A stretch of DNA of 6,910 bases from Treponema sp. (lineage in GTDB: Bacteria > Spirochaetota > Spirochaetia > Treponematales > Breznakiellaceae): NCBI GenBank assembly GCA_009786675.1, contig WQRP01000062.1, forward strand, positions 1 to 6,910. Direction: 5' to 3'. Within the stretch, counting starts at the first letter, position 1; each line of letters opens with the position of its first letter. Below the pieces are notes generated by a model. It made no database searches. It had not been told where the DNA came from and worked only from the letters and a program-made list of their open reading frames with translations. Shown in pieces: positions 1 to 6,177 of this stretch. Position numbers and translations under genes: made by a program.

Positions 1-232
1 CCTTCCTGCCGATACGGGCAAAGGCAAGCGCCATGTTTACCGAGAGGTTGGTTTTTCCCACCCCCCCCTTGCCTGAGCTTATCGTGATAATGCGTGTCTT
101 CTTGTCCTCCCGGTTTTCGGTACCGACGGGATTGCCGACAATGTGAGCCTGGGCCCTTCGCCCAAGACCCAACCTTGAATGGGATCGTTTCTGCCGCATT
201 ATTTCGCGCAGTTTTTCAGCCTGATCTTCCAT
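1..232 (-). CDS. flhG: FlhG/FleN-type MinD-like ATPase, flagellar number regulator (N-terminal part only)
   Basis: Only the first 77 codons are in the window; the gene runs off the left edge. The translation starts [12 protein letters not shown], and residues 3-9 (DQAEKLR) fit the DQAxxLR helix with which FlhG proteins stimulate the FlhF GTPase. A basic linker follows (residues 13-26), then a beta strand RIITIS and the deviant Walker A motif SGKGGVGKT at residues 53-61, with the signature Lys55 and P-loop Lys60 of the MinD/ParA class. By family knowledge the product is a membrane-associated dimeric ATPase that limits flagellar number together with FlhF. The ATG at 232 is chosen because it places the DQAxxLR helix at the extreme N-terminus, starts 5 nt after the flhF stop, and has a GGAG (242-245) 9 nt upstream inside the end of flhF. 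The Walker A codons contain a run of eight G. A plain MinD/ParA homologue is less likely given the N-terminal helix and the position after flhF. Confidence 0.93.
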   Translation of the reverse strand, partial: MEDQAEKLREIMRQKRSHSRLGLGRRAQAHIVGNPVGTENREDKKTRIITISSGKGGVGKTNLSVNMALAFARIGRK

Positions 233-237
233 AATTT

Positions 238-1627
238 TTAGCTCCATTGAAATTGGTCCGCTTCGATGGCCGGAAAGCGTTTTTCAAACATTTCCCTGTC
301 AACGCGGAATTCTTCAAGATTGATAAGGAACTGAATAACGTTCGCTTTCCTTATGTCCTTGGGAACGCCCTGCCCGTCGGTAATGTACGACACGGGCTTG
401 CCCTTTTCCGCGAGCGCGGATGACGTTGCCCACATGCCTTGTCTCGTCGAGCTTGGTAAGAAGCACGGCGCCGTAGTCAAACGGCTCGAACTGGCGCATT
501 ATGTGCAGCAGGTCGTCGGTTTTTACGCTCGCCGATATCGCCAGGTGTACCTCCGCCTTTGGGCCGCAGGCGTCGAGTATCTGTTTCATCTCGCCGAGCT
601 TCGCCGAATCCCTGGGGCTCCTGCCGATGGTGTCGACCAGGATTAGATCGGCCACCTCCCTGTGCAGATCGATTTCCCTCTGCAGATCCCGGTGGTTGTC
701 GATGAACGAGACCGGGATTTCCATTATCTTGGCGTAGCCCTCTATCTGGTGCTGCGCCCCTATCCGGAACGCGTCGATCGTTACTATCCTGACGGACAGG
801 GGCTCCGGTCTGGAGACGTTTCCTATGCCGTAAATCGCGGCGAGCTTCGACACGGTGGTGGTCTTGCCCACCCCGGTGGGGCCGACCACCACCATTATCC
901 GAGCGGAATGGCCGTCGCCCGGTTTCCTGGGGGGCTTTTCCGGGATCTGGTAGATGCCGACGCTTTCACCTATCCATTCGAGAAGGCGATTCTGCGCCTT
1001 CTCGAAGTTTTCCAGGGTCTCCAGGGACAGCTCCTTGCGCGCCCGTTCAAGAAGGCCGGTCGTGTAGCGCTCGGAAAAGTCGTTCAGCCTAAGTATTTCC
1101 TCCAGGCGCAGCAGGGTAGGGTGTTCCGTTTTCCGATCGCCCTGCGATTTCAGGCTTTCCCTTATTTCCTTTAGCTCATCCAGTATCTCCCGGTGGCTGT
1201 TTTCCATGTCGTCCTGTTGCCTCGACAGGGTTGTCACTTCCCTTATAACCTTTTCCGGATCCCGTCTGGCGGCGGCAAGAACCTTCTTTTTCGCCTCCTC
1301 GAAATCCAGCGTGGTACCGTCCCCGGGCATGGTTCTTTGCGAGGGCATGGCCGCCGACACCGCCATCGGCATTGCCGTCGGCACCACCGAAAATTGCCTG
1401 TCCCTGGATTGCACGGTTTGAGGCGGCGGAACGGAACCCTGCAGGCCAATCTGGGGCGAAAGGTAAAACTCCACTTCCACCTCCTCCTTCTTGAACATGC
1501 CAAACAGCCCGCTTGCCGGAACGGTCTTTTCCCTAAGTATGGTAAAGTAGATGCCGTACTTCTTTACGATTTTGTGGACGCAGTCGCCCTTGTTCGTGCC
1601 GCGCTCGACCAGTATATCCAAACCCAT
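238..1627 (-). CDS. flhF: FlhF, SRP-type GTPase for flagellar placement; reading frame broken near 418-421
   Basis: FlhF is a signal-recognition-particle-family GTPase that sets the site of flagellar assembly at the membrane and is stimulated by FlhG. Residues 1-60 form the small N-terminal domain, 61-105 a Pro/Ala/Met-rich linker, and 106-225 a charged helical region likely to be the N domain of the NG core. G motifs follow: P-loop GPTGVGKT at 249-256, TIDAFRIGA at 283-291, DTIGRS at 332-337 (DTAGRS is usual) and TKLD at 391-394. The frame starting at ATG 1627 runs as far as GNVI (residue 403), then gives 34 unrelated residues and stops at 314-316. The expected ending, [20 protein letters not shown] and onward to QWS, lies in the next frame and ends with TAA at 238-240. 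Restored, the protein would be about 462 residues, near the family size. The start lies 3 nt after the flhA stop, with a GGGGAG ribosome site in flhA's last codons. Identity is certain. Whether the break is a real mutation or a sequence error cannot be told here; if real, the product loses the G5 region and C-terminus and is probably inactive. Confidence 0.93.
415..424 (-). other. Frameshift site in flhF
   Basis: On the coding strand the bases read GTC ATC CGC GCT in the upstream frame (GNVI-RA) and TCC GCG CTC GCG in the downstream frame (SALA). The family pattern at this point is GNVISALAEKG, which would need GTC ATC TCC GCG. The simplest explanation is loss of one TC dinucleotide (ATCTCC to ATCC); the alternative is one extra C after ATC. 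Both sides have convincing FlhF sequence, so the change is confined to these few bases. Confidence 0.85.
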
Positions 1628-1630
1628 TTC

Positions 1631-3742
1631 CTACTCCCCCCCTTCCAGCCTTATTATGCCCATCGCCTCGGGAAGAATATCCTGGGTGATTTCCGGAACG
1701 GAAAGAACCGCCAGCTCCGGCAGCTCCCTGTCGGTCGAATTCCGCACCAGGAACCGGGCCTGCTCCGAGCAAAGTATGACGGGAACGAATCCCCGGTTCT
1801 TTACCGCAAGCGCGGCCTTGCTTACCGCCCGGATCCACGCCTGCTGCGTCGGCGGATCCATGGCGCAGACTACCCCGGAAGGCGTCTCGTATTTGCTGTC
1901 GATGATTTTCTGCTCCAGTTCCGGCGCGATGGTAAGCACGCGCAGCCTTCGTTCCTCGTCGGCGTACTGGTGGCATATCTGGTTGCCCAGGGCCTGGCGC
2001 GCCTTTTCGACAAGGAACCAGACGTTTTTGGAAAGCGGAGCGTATTCGGCCAGGGCCTCCAGAATCGTCACCATGTTGCGGATCGATACCCTCTCGCGCA
2101 ACAGGCCGTGGAGTATCTTCTGAATCTTTACCACAGGCATCCCAAGCTCGGGGCGCATAATCTCGTCCACCACCGCCGGGTATTCCTTTCGCAGTGTGTC
2201 CAGGATTGCCTGGGTTTCCTGCATCCCCAGAATGTCCGCCGCGTGACGCCTGATAATCTCGGTAAGGTGCGTCGCCACGATCGACGGCGGATCGACAACC
2301 GTGTAGCCGGCCCGTTCCGCGTCGTCCCGCTTTTCCTCCCTGACCCAAAGGGCCGGAAGCCCGAAGGCCGGATCCACGGTCTGCTCCCCGGGGATCTCCT
2401 CGCTTACCATGCCCGGGACTATGCACAGGAAATAGCCAAGGCGTATCCTTCCCCGGCCGACGTCGACGCCCTTGATCTTGAAACAGTACTCCGAGGGATC
2501 CAGGGATATGTTGTCCATGATATGCACCTTGGGTATGACAAGGCCAAGCTCCAGCGCCGACTGCCTTCGCACGCCCTGCACCCTTTCCAGGAGATCCGCG
2601 CCCTTTTCCTTGTCAACCAGGGGGATGAGCCCGTAGCCAAGCTCCAGCGAAAGCGTGTCCAGGGGAACCACCGGGGACATCTCCGAGGGTTCCTCCTTGC
2701 CCTTTTTCGTGTCCCTGGTCTTTTCCATCATCTGGCTGAAGCTTTCCGCCGCCTTTTGCTTCTTTCCTATGTTGTAGGCGGCGACGGCCATCACTATGGA
2801 CAATGCGATCAGAACCACGCGGGGGAAGCCCGGCAGAAGGGCAAGCCCCAAAAGCACCCCGGATCCAATCCAGTAGCTCCGCGACGAGGTGGTGAACTGT
2901 TTCGTCGCCTGGTCGGAAAGGCTGCCGGTCGAGGCGGCTCTTGTCACCACGATACCCATCGCCGTGGAAATCAGGAACGTGGGGAGCTGGGTTACGAGCC
3001 CGTCGCCGATGGCCAGGATAAGGAAGGCCTGCACCGCGACCCCAACGGAGTACCCGCGTATCGTCACGCCTATGATCATCCCGCCTACCATTTCCAGCAG
3101 GATTATGAATATCCCGGCCTTGACGTAGCCGGATATGAATTTGCTGGCACCGTCCATAGAGGCGTAGAAGTCGGATTCCTTCTGCACCTGGGTCTTCCGC
3201 CTTTGGGATTCCTCCTCGGTAATCGATCCGGAACTGAACTCGGTGTCTATGGCCATCATCTTTACCGGCATACTGTCCAGGGCGAAGCGGGCCGCGACCT
3301 CGGATATACGGGTCGCGCCCTTGGTTATGACCACAAGCTGCACCACGATAAAGATGATCAGGATGAAAAATCCAATGACAATACCCTCGGTGCCGCCCGT
3401 GCCGACGACGAAGGTGGAGAATGCCCGTATCATCCTGCCGTCGAAGCTCGCCCCGTGGATCAGGATGAGCCTGGCGGAGGAAACGTTTAGGGCCAGGCTG
3501 AAAACCGTGGCCACAAGCAGCACCGTGGGAAACAGGCTGAATTCCGTGGGCTTCTTGGAGTACACCACGATAAGCAAGACCAGCAGCGAGAACATAAGGT
3601 TCATCGCCATGAACGTGTCGAGGAGAACCGTGGGCAGGGGGATGATGATCATTATCACCATCACCACCACGGCTATGCCTATGATATAGTCCTTTATCTT
3701 TTCCAGGGGGCTTCCGCCGCCGGCAACATCCACGTCAGCCAT
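1631..3742 (-). CDS. flhA: FlhA, flagellar export gate / proton-coupling protein
   Basis: The product is 703 residues, close to the usual ~690-700. The N-terminal half is membrane-embedded, with hydrophobic segments at about 20-45, 46-62, 70-88, 118-140, 205-225, 233-265, 290-303 and 305-326. The FHIPEP motif lies at 145-167 (RISEVAARFALD, then MPVKMMAID), and MDGASKF is at 196-202. A charged linker (about 327-360) leads to the cytoplasmic nonameric-ring domain (about 361-703), which receives substrate-chaperone complexes; it includes LELGYGLIP, ALELGLVIPKV and DPPSIVATHLTEIIRRHA. Of the Salmonella charged cluster (R94, D199, K203, D208, D249, R270), counterparts R91, D197, K201, D247 and R268 are kept, but the D208 position is Tyr206. 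The FHIPEP core is MPVKM where MPGKQ is usual. The ATG at 3742 has a tandem AGGAG 5 nt upstream and is 19 nt after flhB. The TAG stop is followed in the same frame by one codon (GAA) and then the flhF ATG. An injectisome SctV is excluded by the flhF/flhG neighbours. Confidence 0.97.
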   Translation of the reverse strand: MADVDVAGGGSPLEKIKDYIIGIAVVVMVIMIIIPLPTVLLDTFMAMNLMFSLLVLLIVVYSKKPTEFSLFPTVLLVATVFSLALNVSSARLILIHGASFDGRMIRAFSTFVVGTGGTEGIVIGFFILIIFIVVQLVVITKGATRISEVAARFALDSMPVKMMAIDTEFSSGSITEEESQRRKTQVQKESDFYASMDGASKFISGYVKAGIFIILLEMVGGMIIGVTIRGYSVGVAVQAFLILAIGDGLVTQLPTFLISTAMGIVVTRAASTGSLSDQATKQFTTSSRSYWIGSGVLLGLALLPGFPRVVLIALSIVMAVAAYNIGKKQKAAESFSQMMEKTRDTKKGKEEPSEMSPVVPLDTLSLELGYGLIPLVDKEKGADLLERVQGVRRQSALELGLVIPKVHIMDNISLDPSEYCFKIKGVDVGRGRIRLGYFLCIVPGMVSEEIPGEQTVDPAFGLPALWVREEKRDDAERAGYTVVDPPSIVATHLTEIIRRHAADILGMQETQAILDTLRKEYPAVVDEIMRPELGMPVVKIQKILHGLLRERVSIRNMVTILEALAEYAPLSKNVWFLVEKARQALGNQICHQYADEERRLRVLTIAPELEQKIIDSKYETPSGVVCAMDPPTQQAWIRAVSKAALAVKNRGFVPVILCSEQARFLVRNSTDRELPELAVLSVPEITQDILPEAMGIIRLEGGE
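1634..1639 (-). promoter_or_regulatory. Ribosome binding site of flhF inside the end of flhA
   Basis: The last codons of flhA (GGG GGG GAG) provide GGGGAG, 6 nt before the flhF ATG at 1627. The site is part of a run of seven G, so its exact pairing register is ambiguous. Confidence 0.55.
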
Positions 3743-3747
3743 CTAAG

Positions 3748-3757
3748 CTCCTCTCCT
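3748..3757 (-). promoter_or_regulatory. Tandem Shine-Dalgarno site of flhA
   Basis: The coding strand reads AGGAGAGGAG, two overlapping-class ribosome sites in a row, ending 5 nt before the flhA ATG at 3742. It lies in the 19-nt gap after flhB. The flhB stop is a double one, TAG GAC TAG, just upstream. The strength of the site suggests that flhA is initiated independently as well as by coupling. Confidence 0.75.
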
Positions 3758-3761
3758 AGTC

Positions 3762-4970
3762 CTAAGCCGCACCGGAGGCGCCAGCCGTCGCCTTTGCGGC
3801 GGCCGCCTTCCTTCGGCGCTCGTTGATATGGTATACCCTGGCAAGTATCGTCCCGACTATGGTGAAATATTCCCTGGGAATGTAGGTTCCCACGTCCATC
3901 TCCCTGTACAGCGCCTGGGCGAGGGGCTTGTTCTCCACCATCGGAACCCCGTTTTCCTCGGCCAGCTTTCTTATCTGCGCCGCGATGTTGTCGCTGCCCT
4001 TTGCCGTCACCATGGGGCTTGGCATCGTTTCCTTTTGGTATTCCAGCGCGACGGCGTAGTGGGTCGGGTTCGTGATTACGACGTCGGCCTTGGGAATCGC
4101 CGTGGTCAGGTTCTGCTTCAGGAGTTCCCTGAAACGGCTTTTGATCCGCCCCTTTACCTGCGGATCCCCCTCGTACATTTTCATTTCCTCTTTGATTTCG
4201 TGCTTGCTCATCTTGTTCCGTTCCTTGAAGCGCCAGCGCTGGAACAGGAAGTCCGGAATCGACAGGAGCATAAGCAGCAGCGAACAGGTTATGAGCATAC
4301 GGATCGCTATGGACGCAACCGTGGTCAGCCCCTGCCAGAGGCCGGCCCTTTGCAGGTTCACCAGCTTTTCGAAATCCATCCGGATAAACGTGTACGCCAC
4401 GCCGCCGATAAGAACCATCTTGATTATCGACTTGACGAAATTGAAAACGCCCTCGGACGAGAATATCCGCTTAAAGAACTGCCCGAAGCGCGGGATGACC
4501 TTCGTAAAATTGGGGGTGATTGGCTTGGTGGCGAACATGGCGCCGACCTGGACATAGTTCGAGACAAGCGCCGCAATCACCGCCACGACGAATATGGGGG
4601 CAAGAAGCCTCGCCATGTAACTGAAAAAGACGCCGACTATGATTGCGTCCTGGGTCGGGTCAAGCTCGGTTGCCCTCGTAAGAAAAAAGCGAATCATCTC
4701 GACGCAGGTACGCAGCATATGGGGCGCGATAAAAAGCAGCAGTATGGCAGGCAGAAACAGGGTCGCGGCCCCGCTTACCTCCTGGCTTTTGGGAACCTGC
4801 CCTTCCTCTTCCCGCAGTTTCCTAAGCTTGTGCTCGGTGGGCTGCTCGGTTTTGCCTTCCGCCTCGGCATCGTCGGAAAACCACTGCAGGTGAATCCAGG
4901 CGGAGGGGGGAAGGGGCGATTCCCGGATGGCTTTCGGGGCGGGCGGCCAATGCCCGGATCGAATCGTCAT
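3762..4970 (-). CDS. flhB: FlhB, flagellar export switch protein (autocleaving)
   Basis: FlhB is an inner-membrane component of the export gate that cleaves itself and changes substrate preference from rod/hook to filament proteins. The 402-residue product has an unusual N-terminal extension of about 28 residues, then LQWFSDDAEAEGKTEQPTEH, where KTEQPT is the conserved FlhB/SctU opening. Four hydrophobic stretches follow (about 68-88, 110-140, 183-198, 218-243), then the cytoplasmic domain. The cleavage motif NPTH is at 301-304 (VITNPTHYAVALEY), followed by VTAKGSDNIAAQIRKLAEEN and the conserved ENKPLAQALY. The tail from 385 is Arg then Ala-rich. The ATG at 4970 overlaps the fliR stop as ATGA and is the only usual start codon before the conserved region; upstream pairing to the ribosome is weak, so coupling to fliR is likely. 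The reading frame stays open far upstream through fliR, but that is a frame shadow. The protein is about 20 residues longer than E. coli FlhB, mainly at the N-terminus. Confidence 0.96.
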   Translation of the reverse strand: MTIRSGHWPPAPKAIRESPLPPSAWIHLQWFSDDAEAEGKTEQPTEHKLRKLREEEGQVPKSQEVSGAATLFLPAILLLFIAPHMLRTCVEMIRFFLTRATELDPTQDAIIVGVFFSYMARLLAPIFVVAVIAALVSNYVQVGAMFATKPITPNFTKVIPRFGQFFKRIFSSEGVFNFVKSIIKMVLIGGVAYTFIRMDFEKLVNLQRAGLWQGLTTVASIAIRMLITCSLLLMLLSIPDFLFQRWRFKERNKMSKHEIKEEMKMYEGDPQVKGRIKSRFRELLKQNLTTAIPKADVVITNPTHYAVALEYQKETMPSPMVTAKGSDNIAAQIRKLAEENGVPMVENKPLAQALYREMDVGTYIPREYFTIVGTILARVYHINERRRKAAAAKATAGASGAA

Positions 4971-5878
4971 ATCCAGCCCCCGCCCTCGATTGGCCGGCCA
5001 AGCATTATAAGGAGTTCCTGGATGCTGGCAAAAGCCGAATTGATTATGCCGGCAAAGGCCTCGACCATGAAGGGCAGCGACGCGAACAGAACCACGTAGC
5101 CAACCATGATGGCTATGGGGAAGCCCTCGGAAAGGATGTTGATCTGGGGCGCCGCCTTGGAGATAAGCCCCGTCGTCAGGGATACCAGAAAGAGCGTCCC
5201 CAGCATGGGCATGGAAATGATGATCGCGTCCAGGAACAGCCTGGGAAGCCCCGACGCCATCATGCTGACCACCGACTCCCTTCCGTCGAGCAGGGCGACG
5301 ACGCTCAGGCTCTGCACCGAACGCCAGAAACCGCCCAGAAAAAGCTCCCTGAAGCCGCCGACGAGAAGAAACACCAGCATCGCGATCAGGTGGAGGAACT
5401 GGCCGATAATCGGGTTCTCCACCTGCGCCAGCGGATCGAAGGCCGCCGAGGCCGCGAAGCCCATCTGCAGGGAAAAGAACTGGCCGGCCGTCGTAAAGGC
5501 CGCGAAGATCACCGTCAGGAAAAACCCCAGAATTATGCCTATAATCGCCTCCCCGATTATAAGAAGGAGAAACCTGAAGCTGAAAGGCTCGTAGCGAAGG
5601 TCGGTAATCAGATGGATGGCCCCTGGCCCTGGGACGGAAACGGCCCCCACCCCGGAGACGCCCGCCAGGCCCGCGTCCGTTCCCTCCACCGAAAAGACCT
5701 CCGCGGTGGGAAGCACGGCGAAGGCGGCCAGCCCGGCCAGGGCGATCTTCGCTACCTGCGGAATGGCCTCCGACGACAACAGAGGCGCGGTCTGGATCAT
5801 GGCGAAGGCCCTGACGGCGATGAGCAGGAACACCGGCCCGTAGTTGAGGATGTTGTTTATGACAATGCCGTCTATCAC
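4967..5878 (-). CDS. fliR: FliR, export channel component
   Basis: FliR joins the FliP5-FliQ4-FliR1 helical channel of the flagellar export gate and ends up inside the basal-body base. The 303-residue product is very hydrophobic, with about six membrane segments. Recognisable family features are APLLSSEAIP at 31-40, GEAIIGIILGFF at 109-120, AGQFFSLQMGFA at 131-142 and APQINILSEGFP at 243-254. The protein is about 40 residues longer than E. coli FliR (261); much of the excess is a Gly/Val/Ala/Pro-rich loop at about 62-92, between the second and third hydrophobic segments. The start is GTG at 5878: translation from it begins MIDGIVINNIL, as expected for a FliR N-terminus, and AGGAG at 5888-5892 sits 9 nt upstream. 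No ATG is available at the right place. It lies 18 nt after fliQ and overlaps flhB by 4 nt. Confidence 0.96.
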   Translation of the reverse strand: MIDGIVINNILNYGPVFLLIAVRAFAMIQTAPLLSSEAIPQVAKIALAGLAAFAVLPTAEVFSVEGTDAGLAGVSGVGAVSVPGPGAIHLITDLRYEPFSFRFLLLIIGEAIIGIILGFFLTVIFAAFTTAGQFFSLQMGFAASAAFDPLAQVENPIIGQFLHLIAMLVFLLVGGFRELFLGGFWRSVQSLSVVALLDGRESVVSMMASGLPRLFLDAIIISMPMLGTLFLVSLTTGLISKAAPQINILSEGFPIAIMVGYVVLFASLPFMVEAFAGIINSAFASIQELLIMLGRPIEGGGWI

Positions 5879-5887
5879 CCAAACCCA

Positions 5888-5892
5888 CTCCT
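5888..5892 (-). promoter_or_regulatory. Ribosome binding site supporting the fliR GTG start
   Basis: AGGAG on the coding strand, 9 nt before the GTG at 5878 and in the short gap after fliQ. It decides the start because fliR has no ATG at its N-terminus. Confidence 0.65.
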
Positions 5893-5896
5893 ATCC

Positions 5897-6166
5897 CTAT
5901 CTTACCATGCCCGGAATTTGCCTAAACAGTTCCGTGGTAAAGTCCGACATTATACTGAAGCCCAGGCCGCCCAGAAACGCGAGCATTCCCATTATGGCGA
6001 TTATCTTGGGCACGAAGGTAAGTGTCTGCTCCTGGATCGAGGTGGTGGCCTGCAGTATCGCTATAACAAGCCCCACCACGAGGGCGGATATAAGCAGCGG
6101 CGACGCTATAATCAGTACGTGGAGTACCCCTTGCCGCAAAAGAAAGGTCGCTTCGCCAAGACTCAT
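5897..6166 (-). CDS. fliQ: FliQ, export channel component
   Basis: FliQ is the small hairpin subunit packed around the FliP/FliR channel. The 89-residue product has the usual size (E. coli 89) and two hydrophobic helices, at about 15-40 and 52-75. Between them is the conserved QATTSIQEQTLTFVPKI segment (39-55), the FliQ/SctS signature. The ATG at 6166 is preceded by AGGAGG (6172-6177), which overlaps the fliP stop codon, so translation is likely coupled to fliP. Isoleucine is coded by ATA in 7 of 11 positions, an odd choice in GC-rich DNA. The neighbours fliP and fliR confirm the call. Confidence 0.97.
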   Translation of the reverse strand: MSLGEATFLLRQGVLHVLIIASPLLISALVVGLVIAILQATTSIQEQTLTFVPKIIAIMGMLAFLGGLGFSIMSDFTTELFRQIPGMVR

Positions 6167-6171
6167 CCCCG

Positions 6172-6177
6172 CCTCCT
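6172..6177 (-). promoter_or_regulatory. Shine-Dalgarno site of fliQ overlapping the fliP stop
   Basis: The coding strand reads TAGGAGG, in which the fliP TAG stop forms part of a perfect AGGAGG. It ends 5 nt before the fliQ ATG. This arrangement favours coupled translation of FliP and FliQ, which assemble together. Confidence 0.75.

Noticed and set aside
412..424. Programmed ribosomal frameshifting in flhF
   Set aside because: The site lacks a known slippery heptamer, a clear stimulatory structure or an adjacent stop codon in the upstream frame (that stop is ~100 nt further on). A mutation or sequence error is simpler.
238..480. Separate 80-codon gene at the end of flhF
   Set aside because: Its first ~20 residues are out-of-frame flhF and the rest is the displaced FlhF C-terminus, so it is part of flhF rather than a gene of its own.
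1533..2426. 297-codon open frame on the minus strand within flhA
   Set aside because: It overlaps flhA and the start of flhF in another frame and its composition (Gly/Arg-rich) is typical of a shadow frame.
1193..3490. 765-codon open frame on the plus strand opposite flhA
   Set aside because: It is antisense to a certain flhA, its translation is His/Arg/Gly-rich low-quality sequence without a recognisable domain, and such long shadows are expected from biased codons in GC-rich genes.
3828..5099. 423-codon open frame on the plus strand opposite flhB
   Set aside because: Antisense shadow of flhB, with no domain or good ribosome site visible.
4971..5888. Upstream extension of the flhB frame giving a 708-residue protein
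   Set aside because: The added part lies in another frame over fliR, is Gly/Arg-rich nonsense, and FlhB has a clear start at the ATGA overlap.
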